Positions 37,101 to 49,880 of a stretch of DNA of 64,000 nt are shown here, in pieces. The notes beneath the pieces are model-generated. The model was not told the DNA's origin, ran no database searches, and saw nothing but the letters and a program-made list of their open reading frames with translations. The stretch is from Stomorhina lunata (Eukaryota; Arthropoda; Insecta; Diptera; Rhiniidae), in NCBI GenBank assembly GCA_933228675.1, contig OW121741.1:114214123-114278122 (forward strand). Direction: 5' to 3'. Each line of letters starts with the position of its first letter. Positions within the stretch are counted from its first letter, which is position 1. A program made the translations under genes and the position numbers.

Positions 37101-40100
37101 TTTGAAATTTTTTATATGAAAATATAAAACTTCGATTTCCTTGGAACCTAGAAGAGATAGAGCAATTTGGGCCAAAATCTGTGATCACTCAAAAAATTTT
37201 CAAAATTCGTACTAAAAACCAATTTTTTGAAAATTTTTATATGAAAATATAAAACTTCGATTTCCTTGGAAACTAGAAGAGATAGAGCGATTTGGGGCAA
37301 AATCTGTGGATCACTAAAAAAATTTTCAAAATTCGTACTAAACCCAATTTTTTGAAAATTTGTATATGAAAATATAAAACTTCGATTTCCTTGGAAACTA
37401 GAAGAGATAGAGCAATTTGGGCCAAAATCTGTGATCACTAAAAAAATTTTCAAAATTCGTACTAAAACCCAATTTTTTGAAATTTTTTATATGAAAATAT
37501 AAAACTTCGATTTCCTTGGAAACTAGAAGAGATAGAGCAATTTGGGCCAAAATCTGTGATCACTCAAAAAATTTTCAAAATTCGTACTAAAACCCAATTT
37601 TTTGAAAATTTTTATATGAAAATATAAAACTTCGATTTCCTTGGAAACTAGAAGAGATAGAGCAATTTGGGGCAAAATCTGTGATCACTAAAAAAATTTT
37701 CAAAATTCGTACTAAAACCCAATTTTTTTGAAAATTTGTATATGAAAATATAAAACTTTGATTTCCTTGGAAACAAGAAGAGATAGAGCAATTTGGGCCA
37801 AAATCTGTGATCACTAAAAAAATTTTCAAAATTCGTACTAAAACCAAATTTTTTGAAAATTTTTATATGAAAATATAAAACTTCGATTTCCTTGGAAACT
37901 AGAAGAGATAGAGCAATTTGGGCCAAAATCTGTGATCACTAAAAAATTTTCAAAATTCGTACTAAAACCCAATTTTTTGAAAATTTTTATATGAAAATAT
38001 AAAACTTCGATTTCCTTGGAAACTAGAAGAGATAGAGCAATTTGGGCCAAAATCTGGTGATCACTCAAAAAATTTTCAAAATTCGTACTAAAACCCAATT
38101 TCTTTTAAATTTTTATATGAAAATACAAAACTTCGATTTCCTTGGAAACTAGAAGAGATAGAGCAATTGGGGCAAAATCTGTGATCACTAAAAAATTTTC
38201 AAAATTCGTACTAAAACCCAATTTTTTGAAAATTTTTATATGAAAATATAAAACTTCGATTTCCTTGGAAACTAGAAGAGATAGAGCATTTTGGGCCAAA
38301 ATCTGTGATCACTAAAAAAATTTTCAAAATTCGTACTAAAACCCAATTTTTTGAAAATTTTTATATGAAAANNNNNNNNNNNNNNNNNNNNNNNNNNNNN
38401 NNNNNNNNNNNNNNNNNNNNNNNNNNNNNNNNNNNNNNNNNNNNNNNNNNNNNNNNNNNNNNNNNNNNNNNNNNNNNNNNNNNNNNNNNNNNNNNNNNNN
38501 NNNNNNNNNNNNNNNNNNNNNNNNNNNNNNNNNNNNNNNNNNNNNNNNNNNNNNNNNNNNNNNNNNNNNNNCTAAAAAAATTTTCAAAATTCGTACTAAA
38601 ACCCAATTTTTTGAAAATTTTTATATGAAAATATAAAACTTCGATTTCCTTGGAAACTAGAAGAGATTGAGAAATTTGGGCCAAAATCTGTGGTCACTAA
38701 AAAAATTTTCAAAATTCGTACTAAAACTCAATTTTTTTAAAATTTTTATATGAAAATATAAAACTTCGATTTCCTTGAAAACTAGAATAGAGAGAGCAAT
38801 TTGGGCCAAAATCTATGATCACTAAAAAAATTTTCAAAATTCGTACTAAAACCCAATTTTTTGAAAATTTTTATAAAACTTCGATTTCCTTGGAAACTAG
38901 AAGAGATAGAGCAATTTGGGCCAAAATCTCTGATTACTTAAAAAATTTTAAAAATCGTACTAAAACCCAATTTTTTTAAAATTTTTATATGAAAATATAA
39001 AACTTCGATTTCCTTGGAAACTAGAAGATATAGAGCAATTTGGGCCAAAATCTGTGATCATTAAAAAATTTTCAAAATTCGTACTAAAACCCAATTTTTT
39101 GAAAATTTTTATATGAAAATATAAAACTTCGATTTCCTTGGAAACTAGAAGAGATAGAGCAATTTGGGCCAAAATCTGTGATCACTAAAAAAATTTTCAA
39201 AATTCGTACTAAAACCCAATTTTTTGAAAATTTTTATAAAACTTCGATTTCCTTGGAAACTAGAAGAGATAGAGCAATTTGGGCCAAAATCTGTGATCAC
39301 TAAAAAAATTTTAAAAATTCGTACTAAAACCCAATTTTTTTAAAATTTTTATATGAAAATATAAAACTTCGATTTCCTTGGAAACTAGAAGATATAGAGC
39401 AATTTGGGCCAAAATCTGTGATCATTTAAAAAATTTTCAAAATTCGTACTAAAACCCAATTTTGTGAAAATTTTTATATGAAAATATAAAACTTCGATTT
39501 CCTTGGAAACTAGAAGAGATAGAGCAATTTGGGCCAAAATCTATGATCACTAAAAAAATTTTCAAAATTCGTACTAAAACCCAATTTTTTGAAAATTTTT
39601 ATAAAACTTCGATTTCCTTGGAAACTAGAAGAGATAGAGCAATTTGGGCCAAAATCTCTGATCACTTAAAAAATTTTAAAAATTCGTACTAAAACCCAAT
39701 TTTTTTAAAATTTTTATATGAAAATATAAAACTTCGATTTCCTTGGAAACTAGAAGATATAGAGCAATTTGGGCCAAAATCTGTGATCATTTAAAAAATT
39801 TTTCAAAATTCGTACTAAAACCCAATTTTTTGAAAATTTTTATATGAAAATATAAAACTTCGATTTCCTTGGAAACTAGAAGAGATAGAGCAATTTGGGC
39901 CAAAATCTATGATCACTAAAAAAATTTTCAAAATTCGTACTAAAACCCAATTTTTGAAAATTTTTATAAAACTTCGATTTCCTTGGAAACTAGAAGAGAT
40001 AGAGCAATTTGGGCCAAAATCTCTGATCACTTAAAAAATTTTAAAAATTCGTACTAAAACCCAATTTTTTTAAAATTTTTATATGAAAATATAAAACTTC

Positions 40101-43100
40101 GATTTCCTTGGAAACTAGAAGATATAGAGCAATTTGGGCCAAAATCTGTGATCATTTAAAAAATTTTCAAAATTCGTACTAAAACCCAATTTTTTGAAAA
40201 TTTTTATATGAAAATATAAAACTTCGATTTCCTTGGAAACTAGAAGAGATAGAGCAATTTGGGGCAAAATCTATGATCACTAAAAAAATTTTCAATATTC
40301 GTACTAAAACCCACTTTTTTGAAAATTTTTATATGAAAATATAAAACTTCGATTTCCTTGGAAACTAGAAGAGATAGAGCAATTTGGGCCAAAATCTGTG
40401 ATCACTAAAAAATTTTCAAAATTCGTACAAAAACCCAATTTTTTGAAAATTTTTATATGAAAATATAAAACTTCGATTTCCTTGGAAACTAGAAGAGATA
40501 GAAAAATTTGGGCCAAAATCTGTGATCACCAAAAAATTTTCAAAATTCGTACTAAAAACCCAATTTTTTGAAAATTTTTATATGAAAATATAAAACTTCG
40601 ATTTCCTTGGAAACTAGAAGAGATAGAGCAATTTGGGGGCAAAATCTGTGATCACTAAATAAATTTCAAAATTCGTACTAAAACCCATTTTTTTTTTAAA
40701 TTTTTATATGAAAACTTCGATTTGCTTAGAAACTAGAAGAGATAGAGCAATTTGGGGCCGAAATCTGTGATCACTAAAAAAAATTTTCAAAATTCGTACT
40801 AAAACCCAATTTTTTAAAAATTTTTATAGGAAAATATAAAACTTCGATTTCCTTGGAAACTAGAAGAGATAGAGCAATTTGGGCTAAAATCTGTGATCAC
40901 TAAAAAAAATTTCAAAATTCGTACTAAAACCCAATTTTTTGAAAATTTTTATATGAAAATATAAAACTTCGATTTCCTTGGAAACTATAGAGCAATTTTG
41001 GGCTAAAATCTGTGATCACTAAAAAAAATTTCAAAATTCGTACTAAAACCCAATTTTTTTTTAATTTATATATGAAAATATAAAACTTCGATTTCCTTGG
41101 AAACTAAAAGAGATAGAGCAATTTGGGATAAAATCTGTGATCACTAAAAAAATTTTCAAAATTCGTACAAAAACCCAATTTTTTGAAAATTTTATATGAA
41201 AATATTAAACTTCGATTTCCTTGGAAACTAGAAGAGATAGAGCAATTTGGGCCAAAATCTGTGATCACTAAAAAAATTTCAAAATTCGTACTAAAAACCA
41301 ATTTTTTGAAAATTTTTATATGAAAATATAAAACTTCGATTTCTTGGAAACTAGAAGAGATAGAGCAATTTGGGATAAAATCTGTGATCACTAAAAAAAT
41401 TTTCAAAATTCGTACAAAAACCCAATTTTTTGAAAATTTTTATATGAAAATATTAAACTTCGATTTCCTTGGAAACTAGAAGAGATAGAGCAATTTGGGC
41501 CAAAATCTGTGATCACTAAAAAAATTTTCAAAATTCGTACTAAAAACCAATTTTTTGAAAATTTTTATATGAAAATATAAAACTTCGATTTCCTTGGAAA
41601 CTAGAAAAGATAGAGCAATTTGGGCCAAAATCTGTGATCACTAAAAAAATTTTCAAAATTCGTACTAAAACCCAATTTTTGAAATTTTTATATGAAAATA
41701 TAAAACTTCGATTTCCTTGGAAACTAGAAGAGATAGAGCAATTTGGGCCAAAATCTGTGATCACTAAAAAAATTTTCAAAATACGTACTAAAACCCAATG
41801 TTTTCAAAATTTTTATATGAAAATATAAAACTTCGATTTCCTTGGAAACTAGAAGAGATAGAGCAATTTGGGCGAAAATCTGTGATCACTAAAAAAATTT
41901 TCAAAATTCGTACTAAGACCCAATTTTTTGAAAATTTTTATATGAAAATATAAAACCTCGATTTCCTTGGAAACTAAAAGAGATAGAGCAATTTGGGCCA
42001 AAATCTGTGATCACTAAAAAAATTTTCAAAATTCGTACTAAAACCCAATTTTTTGAAATTTTTATATGAAAATATAAAACTTCGATTTCCTTGGAAACTA
42101 GAAGAGATAGAGCAATTTCGGATAAAATCTGTGATCACTAAAAAAATTTTCAAAATTCGTACAAAAACCCAATTTTTTTGAAAATTTTTATATGAAAATA
42201 TAAAACTTCGATTTCCTTGGAAACTAGAAGAGATAGAGCAATTTGGGCCAAAATCTGTGATCACTAAAAAAATTTTCAAAATTCGTACTAAAACCCAATT
42301 TTTTTGAAAATTTGTATATGAAAATATAAAACTTCGATTTCCTTGGAAACTAGAAAAGATAGAGCAATTTGGGCCAAAATCTGTGATCACTAAAAAAATT
42401 TTCTAAATTCGTACTAAAACCCAATTTTTTGAAAATTTTTATATGAAAATATAAAACTTCGATTTCCTTGGAAACTAGAAGAGATAGAGCAATTTGGGCC
42501 AAAATCTGTGATCACTAAAAAAATTGTCAAAATTCGTACTAAAACCCAATTTTTTTGAAAATTTTTATATGAAAATATAAAACTTCGATTTCCTTGGAAA
42601 CTAGAAGAGATAGAGCAATTGGGGCCAAAATCTGTGATCACTAAAAAAATTTTCAAAATTCGTACTAAAACCAATTTTTTGAAAATTTTTATAAAACTTC
42701 GATTTCCTTGGAAACTAGAAGAGATAGAGCAATTTGGGCCAAAATCTCTGATCACTTAAAAAATTTTAAAAATTCGTACTAAAACCCAATTTTTTTAAAA
42801 TTTTTATATGAAAATATAAAACTTCGATTTCCTTGGAAACTAGAAGATATAGAGCAATTTGGGCCAAAATCTGTGATCATTTAAAAAATTTTCAAAATTC
42901 GTACTAAAACCCAATTTTTTGAAAATTTTTATATGAAAATATAAAACTTCGATTTCCTTGGAAACTAGAAGAGATAGAGCAATTTGGGCCAAAATCTGTG
43001 ATCACTAAAAAAATTTTCAAAATTCGTACTAAAACCCAATTTTTTGAAAATTTTATAAAACTTCGATTTCCTTGGAAACTAGAAGAGATAGAGCAATTTG

Positions 43101-44219
43101 GGCCAAAATCTGTGATCACTAAAAAAATTTTAAAAATTCGTACTAAAACCCAATTTTTTTTAAATTTTTATATGAAAATATAAAACTTCGATTTCCTTGG
43201 AAACTAGAAGAGATAGAGCAATTAGGGTCAAAATCTGTGATAACTAAAAAAATTTTCAAAATTCGTACTAAAACCCAATTTTTTGAAAATTTTTATATGA
43301 ACATATAAAACTTCGATTTCCTTGGAAACTAGAAGAGATAGAGCAATTTGGGCTAAAATCTGTGATCACTAAAAATTTTCAAAATTCGTACTAAAACCCA
43401 ATTTTTCGAAAATTTTTATAGTAAAATATAAAACTTCGATTTCCTTGGAAACTAGAAGAGATAAGAGCAATTTGGGCTAAAATCTGTGATCACTAAAAAA
43501 ATTGTCAAAATTCGTAATAAAACCCAATTTTTTTTAAATTTTTATATGAAAATATAAAACTTCGATTTCCTTGGAAACTAGAAGAGATAGAGCAATTTGG
43601 GCCAAAATCTGTGATCACTAAAAAAATTTTCAAAATTCGTACTAAAACCCAATTTTTTGAAAATTTTTATATGAAAATATAAAACTTCGATTTCCTTGGA
43701 AACTAGAAGAGATAGAGAAATTTGGGCCAAAATCTGTGATCACTAAAAAAATTTTCAAAATTCGTACTAAAACCCAATTTTTTGAAAATTTTTATATGAA
43801 AATATAAAACTTCGATTTCCTTGGAAACTAGAAGAGATAGAGCAATTTGGGCCAAAATCTGTGATCACTAAAAAAATTTCAAAATTCGCACTAAAACCTG
43901 ATTTTTTGAAAATTTTTATATGAAAATGTAAAACTTTGATTTCCTTGGAAACTAGCGCAGATAGACCAATTTGGGCCAAAATCTGTGATCACCAAAAAAA
44001 TTTCAAAATTCGTACTTAAACCTGATTTTTTGAAAATTTTTATATGAAAATATAAAACTTCGATTTCCTTGGAAACTAGAGCAGATAGAGCAATTTGGGC
44101 CAAAATCTGTGATCACTAAAAAAAATTTTAAAATTTTCACTAAAACCTGATTTTTGAAAATTTTTATATGAAAATATGAAACTTCGATTTCCTTGGAAAC
44201 TAGAGCAGATAGAGCAATT
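31191..44219. repeat. 125-bp satellite array, about 100 monomers
   Basis: Tandem monomers of 125 bp (for example successive CACTAAAAAA starts at 32821, 32946, 33071 and 33196). Each contains TTCGATTTCCTTGGAAACTA, AGAGATAGAGCAATTTGGG, TCTGTGATCACTAAAAAAA and CGTACTAAAACCCAATTTTT. Subtypes exist: GAGCAGATAG at the edges, GAAGAGATAG inside, a 113-bp deletion type, and GGGGC or GGCCTAAATCC variants. A 200-N gap lies at 38372-38571, so the true length is unknown. The many 60-138-codon frames (mostly minus strand, ITDFGPNCSISSSFQGN-like) arise because the monomer happens to lack stops in some frames. They are not genes: the 125-bp period shifts frame at every repeat. Confidence 0.98.
38372..38571. 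other. Assembly gap, 200 N
   Basis: A run of exactly 200 N inside the satellite, flanked by ordinary monomer sequence. A round number suggests a placeholder, so array length across it is unreliable. Confidence 0.99.
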
Positions 44220-44735
44220 AGTTTAATTTTCTTAGTTTTTAATAAAATAAAATATAAAGGAAAGAGGTACTGTTACCATATTATTTTACTTTGCATTTTC
44301 TTTTCACTGCATCAGAATCAGTTTTTTTTATATTTTAAGCAAAATATTGCGACTTTCTTAACAGGAAATTAAAAAGTCATTTTGCAGAAGCCAGAGAGAA
44401 ATGTTAATGCTTCCAGCTGTTTTTTAATAATAAGCGTTTACTTATCATGTTATAGAACAGTGAAGATAAGCAGGAAACAAAGTAAGAAATAAAAAGAGTG
44501 AAACAATATTAACCCTCCGTTATGCACATGTTTCAATAGTCACATACACAGCGCATGTATCTGGCCAGATACACTATGAATTTCAATACATTAATGTGAA
44601 AAAAATACATATTTTGTTGATAATATTATACTGTTATATTGTTAGCAAGCTAGTCAGATAAATAGTTGCATTTTTTTTAGTACATGTACTTAGTACATAC
44701 CAAAACAACCACCCAAGAAAACAACTAATGACAAA

Positions 44736-45897
44736 TGTGGAGCTGCGGAACAAAAGGTTCTTTTTACATACTTTTTACATTTTGGTTTTTTGTTATTTTT
44801 GTAATATTTAGGTTGAAATCTTTCAAATACAATTGAGAAACCATAATAATTTTTTTTATTTAGTAATTAAATGGACATTAAAAAAGTTTTACTAAACAAA
44901 AGGTTCTTTTCTACTTTTTTTTAACAAAAGGTTCTTTTTCCCTAGTAAGTAAGTTACATATTTTTTTTCCTTATTCGCGTGGTTTAGGGTGCACCTTATT
45001 TTATGAAAGTGTGCAATTGAGCCCTTACTCCCCCTAGAAATGTTCTAAGTAATACAGAAACATGGTACACAAATTTTTTCCACCCATAAAGTGGTAAACT
45101 TTTTAGAATAGGAGAAAAAGGGAGTATTTTCGGTTTTGCCCAAATTAATTTTTTTACTGGAATATAAAAGAGAACTAAAGAAGCTTTATTTTAAGTCATC
45201 AATATTAAAAATCCAAGAAGTAGTTTCAAAGATATTGCAATTTTTCCCAGAAAATGCGTGTTCTTGACGACTCGCTTAAGGATATGCAGCTAAAAAATGT
45301 ATTTAAATCAGTTTATAATTTTTTTGAAAATTTTGTTTAAAAAATATTACAAATAATACATTTGCTTCTCAGTATCACAAAACAAACAAATTGCAGAATA
45401 AAAGCCAAAATAATGATAAAATATCATTAAAAATATCATTAACCGTTTTGCCGTATCTGTGATTTCAAATCGAAGAGTTCCGCGAAAACTGTACCAATGT
45501 TCAACATTTATAAAAGTAATAGTGAATATTCTTCCTCGGAAATGCAAAAATATAAAATACTGCATGTTACGTAGATTACTTTTGGCTGGAGGTATGGTTT
45601 AATTTCGTTGCATAACAAAAATTATTTTTTCATATTTTTAATTTTATTTTGTATCAGAAGATACTTTTTAACTTTTTTTTAACAAATGGTTCTTTTTCCA
45701 AAATAAAATTGCTCATTTAAAGAGACTTTTAAGATTTAATGTGGTGATTTAGAGCACAAAGATTCACCTACTGGTAAGTAGCTAACTTAAATATATTTCA
45801 CGGTTCATGGATTTTTTAAAGTGCGAAATAACAAAAAGTTAAATTTCCCAAAAATTTTGAATGATGCAAAAAGAACCTTTAGTTTGGCGGCTCCACA
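44736..45897. mobile_element. Non-autonomous TIR element inside TTAA-2
   Basis: Ends TGTGGAGC and GCTCCACA, extending on the left to GGAGCTGCGGAACAAAAGG and on the right to the inverse of GGAGCCGCCAAACTAAAGG, each followed by TTCTTTTT. The AAAAGGTTCTTTTT word recurs at about 44756 and 44929, and a variant at 45684. No clear target duplication and no transposase; the 72-codon minus-strand frame at 45347-45565 is unrecognised. Confidence 0.6.
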
Positions 45898-46120
45898 AAT
45901 AAAACAAGTAAAATTAAATTTTCTGTTTCATTTCAAAAAAATAATTGTTTTAAAGTAAGTTTCGAATTATTTCGATTCAAAAATTAGTACATTATTGTAG
46001 GAATAACCAGCCGCCAAAAGAATACCTATGAATGCATCCAATTCCAATTACATTAGCTACATTCCACTTCTCGACTACAGATTTTCCATGACGATTCGTT
46101 TCTGAAATTGTGTATATTAA

Positions 46121-47952
46121 CCCTTTGACCCAATTTTGTTTTTCAAACGCAAAATTTTCCCCTTAAATATTTAGATATGAACTTGAAACTTTTATTTATC
46201 CATTATAGGGACGAAAATTATGTTTTTATAAGAAAATAATAAAATTAAAAATTTTCCTCCCCCCTCCACATTTCAAAACACGATTTACACACATTTAATA
46301 CCCTTTGGGTCAATATGACCCAACAAGCGATATTTCAAGCTTAATTACACTTTATAATTTTTTTTCCTATTGAACATAATTGAATCGAGTTTACCTTCAT
46401 TCAGAATCATCTATCAATAATTTGTTCAGTCAAATAATCAGTAAAATCGCCGTTATTGAACATTTTTCCATTCATGGGCTGTTCACATATTACGTTACGC
46501 TATTTTCGCAATTTTTTTTGTTTTCAGATGATATGTTCCAAACAAAAATAAATATGTTATCCTCTTAAGTTCTCTTCATCATTCAGCCGACGTAAGAGAT
46601 GATGAACAAAAAAAGACTAAAATAATACATCATTGCATCCAAACTAAAGCTTTAGTTCATGCACTTGACCAACTTGTTGCTAATTACACATGTAAGCGCG
46701 AGACTAAACGATGGCCAGTTGCATTATTTTCAAACATGATAGTTGTATCAGCATATAGCACCTACATCACATGGACTTAAATGAATCCTGACTGGGGTTT
46801 TAATACAAACTTCAGAAGCAAGCTTTATTTAGTAGAACTTGCAAATCAATGAGCTAACAAATGAGCATATTTGGCGAAGAATATTTCCAAGGCGTTTGAT
46901 ATAGTGTGGCACGGAGCACTTCTATCAAAACTTATTGCCTTTGGTATCGGTAATAACTTCTCTCGGTTTATATTGAGCTTCCTCAAAGATCGCTCTATAC
47001 GAGTTGTTATAGAATTCAAGGTTAATTCAGAGCTACCGCAAGCTCTGTTCTTTCTCCAACTCTATTTCTTATCTTTATAAATGTCCTTCAACATCAAACT
47101 TCCAATCCTATCTACTCTTTTGCAGATGACAGCAATATTTGCCATTCATATTCATTCAATCGTAGTCCAAGCCTTCTTTAGGTTGGCGCTATGAGACAAA
47201 ACATGAATTAATTATTAAATCGATATTTAGAAACAATTTCAGAATGGGGTCGTGCGAATAGATGTTGTATGCTTATGCTTAAACGCGCGGGAAACCATGT
47301 TTCTTCATCAATGTGATGTCCGTTCGACAAAATATATCTTTCAAGTGTCGAAAGAAGCATTCAAGTGCCTCGGTTTTCTAAAACGGTGCAAGAGATACTT
47401 CACTCCATCTGATCTCCTTACTATTTACACCACCTCATGTATGTGCCGGAACTTCAAAGTCTATTTTGGAGCTTCTCGACCTAGTGTACGAAATGGCGGA
47501 AGTGCTCATCGGGACAGTGGGGTATCCAACTCTATTGATTTACAGGAGCACCATTGCAATTTGAGTTATGTCACACTGTTCTATTGTTAATACTTTTGAA
47601 AGTGCTCTAACGAAATCAGAGAACTCGTTTCCGAAACTCGGACTTTTTTACGCAATACACGTCATTCCTTTGTGGTCGATTGGCCGGTAGACCGAACAAC
47701 ACGCTATATTCAGCCGTATAGTTCGTATATGGAATTCACTTCCCGCAGAAGTTTTCCCTGCCAGTTGCAATATAGGTAAATTTAAAGCCTATTTTCCTAC
47801 TTCCAACACAATGCATTGGATAAGAAGGGGCAGGGGATGACCTAAATTAAAAAATCCAATGTTAAATATCCAATTTTGTTAATATTTCATTGTTGGGTCA
47901 TACTGACCCAAAGGGTAATATAAAGGGCATAAATCCAAGGAAAGTAGAAGGG
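46121..47952. mobile_element. Second TTAA element nested in TTAA-2
   Basis: TTAA at 46117-46120 and 47953-47956; ends CCCTTTGACC and, inverted, CCCTTCTACTT. Each end has a subterminal palindrome, TTGGGTCAATATGACCCAA near 46306 and TTGGGTCATACTGACCCAA near 47893. TTAA-1 has the uninterrupted homologous site (ATTGTGTATAACAAATGTTT near 14210, read inverted), so this is a precise TTAA insertion. Its interior carries a jockey-like reverse transcriptase fragment, with no piggyBac transposase seen. Confidence 0.85.
46850..47850 (+). pseudogene. Decayed jockey-like reverse transcriptase fragment
   Basis: Plus strand. SKAFDIVWHGALLSKLIAFG (about 46886-46945) is the RT block with the first catalytic Asp. 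A frameshift follows, then YSFADDSNICHSYSFNRS (about 47112-47166) with the FADD motif, then EAFKCLGFLKRCKRYFTP and NTRHSFVVDWPVDRT (about 47655-47700) from the region after the RT. This order is that of jockey/CR1-group non-LTR retrotransposons. The 5' part with the endonuclease is absent and several frames are shifted, so it is a 5'-truncated dead copy. Confidence 0.8.
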
Positions 47953-47989
47953 TTAAATGTTTTATGCATGAAATGTGTTGACTTATACC

Positions 47990-49714
47990 TAGCAATATAT
48001 TAAAAAAAGTAGGTTTTTAAATTTCAAGATAATCACATGAATTTATATACATTTTTTCGGGTACATATTCAGCTATAGTTGGTGCTACATAAAATGGCTT
48101 AAACTATTTTGGTTTCTGAAATACAGGGTGTTTTCTATAATTTTGGCTTTTTAACTAGCTACAAATTTTGCGCTGTAACTTTTTTAATAGGTTATAAATG
48201 GCTCTTTTTTAAATTTGTATAGTTAGATAATTGTATTGGATTTGTTCACCATAAAAAAAACATCAGTACACTTAGAGAAAAAATATGTATTAAAGATAAT
48301 ACAGTAGTGAAAAAAAATCAAAAATTTTCATTTAAAATGGCACAAAAACGGATAAAGACTTTGAGACCAGATTTTACGTACCGCTTGCTACTATCAATAT
48401 CTAAAAATTTGATATGGCGCTTCCCGATTAAATGTTTAGTTCTTCGACAAATTGAGAAAAACTAACAAAAAAATTAAAAAAAACGTCAAAATTCTGCATT
48501 TTTAATATTTGTCTTTCTATAACTCATTAACTAAGAATTGTATCGAAAAGCGCCATATCAAAGTTTTAGATAAACATGTTCTTAATATGTGTGTTAATTT
48601 TGCGAGAAAAATATGTACCCATTTTTGTGCCATTTAAAAAATAAGCAAACCTATTTGTGTCATTTTTCACTTGTACACCTTCATAAGACACATTGATATA
48701 TAATTACAATGTGATATTTAAAGGTATGTTGCTCAAATTCACGAATAAATATTCTGAGGCCTACAGTGAAGTAAAAATAATACGCGATTAAATCGCGATC
48801 ATTGATTTTCTTCAATATCTTAAAGTGTGTATACAGCCTACTTTGAACATCTTAAAAGACAACAGTGGCTTCTGATCATATTGTGTTCAAGGAATTTAAA
48901 AATAAAATATTTAGTAATATGGAAAGCTGCCACCAAGAAATAGTCTGATGAAAGAATTGTATTTAATACCTCATCGATTTACAGCGATTATATCTTATTA
49001 AAATAGAGATGGAAAATGAAAGGACTTAAAAAACAAATTAACATATTGAGAAACTAACAAATTTCGCGGTGAGAAAAAAATCTGGCTGACAAGATTTTTA
49101 CATATGGATGCTGAAGTGAAAGAATACTTAAAAAACTTTCGCTTTTATACAGAATTTTAGCAATAGCCTTTCCAACTACAATAACATTATTCTTAATTCT
49201 AATATTGTTAACAGTGACTAAATTTTATACACAATTTTAAAAAAATCGTTCAAAAAAGTATCAGAATTGGTGTACTGTTAACTACTTTTGTCCCTAGATT
49301 TCTTATTTTTCATCGAAATTTCATCGCAGATGTCTCTTTTGAAAGTTTTTTAAAGCATCTACTTTTGTGTTTCTAAAAATCTTGCAAAAGATTGTCGCAA
49401 GGATGCGGTATTGCTATAATTCTTACAAATGTACCAAATACATATTATTTTAATCTTTTTCGATATTGGTTCATTCAGAAAAACGTTAGGCCAAATACTC
49501 CTGAGCAAAGTCGCGGAACACTGTCAAACCAAATTTTTAAGTTTTAGTTATTAAAAATGCGATTTTCGTATGTAACCTAAAAATAGCGCCATCTTTTAAT
49601 AGAATTCAAAAACAAATAAGTTGTAAAACAAACAATATTTTTATAATCCCAGAGATTAGTTTTCTACAATAAAAAAGTTCTTTTTCGCAAGAATACGTTT
49701 TTGATATATTGCTA
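47990..49714. mobile_element. TIR element with 8-bp target duplication inside TTAA-2
   Basis: Starts TAGCAATATAT and ends ATATATTGCTA. CTTATACC is duplicated at 47982-47989 and 49715-49722, and the corresponding TTAA-1 site (inverted, near 14180-14195) has a single version. An 8-bp duplication and TAG end suggest a hAT-type element, though the ends are not canonical. The 1.7-kb interior shows no recognisable transposase. Confidence 0.75.
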
Positions 49715-49880
49715 CTTATACCAGTTCCAATATTTGATACATTTTTACACCATAAAGTACCATCCTTACTAAATAAAGGATCTTCGGCAGCATAATTGTC
49801 ACTATCAAATACATCATTTGGTTCGATAACCAAATTATTTTCGATATCTTAGGCATAGTCATCATTTGGCATATAATTTA
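49715..49880 (-). pseudogene. Remnant of the TTAA-2 reading frame, N-terminal part
   Basis: Minus strand. After a TAA that interrupts the frame near 49848 it reads NDVFDSDNYAAEDPLFSKDG, then WCKN and NIGTG, the same protein as in TTAA-1. The frame then runs into the 8-bp-duplication element. The next homologous piece (ISETNRHGKSVVEKWNVAN) lies at about 45990-46116, beyond two insertions. Probably the acidic N-terminus of a piggyBac-family transposase; no catalytic domain remains. Confidence 0.5.

Noticed and set aside
31268..44103. Dozens of 62-138-codon reading frames with near-identical proteins (ITDFGPNCSISSSFQGN and KIFKKLGFSTNFENF types)
   Set aside because: They are translations of the 125-bp satellite in several frames. 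The period is not a multiple of three, frames overlap on both strands, and no start, splice or termination context is conserved.
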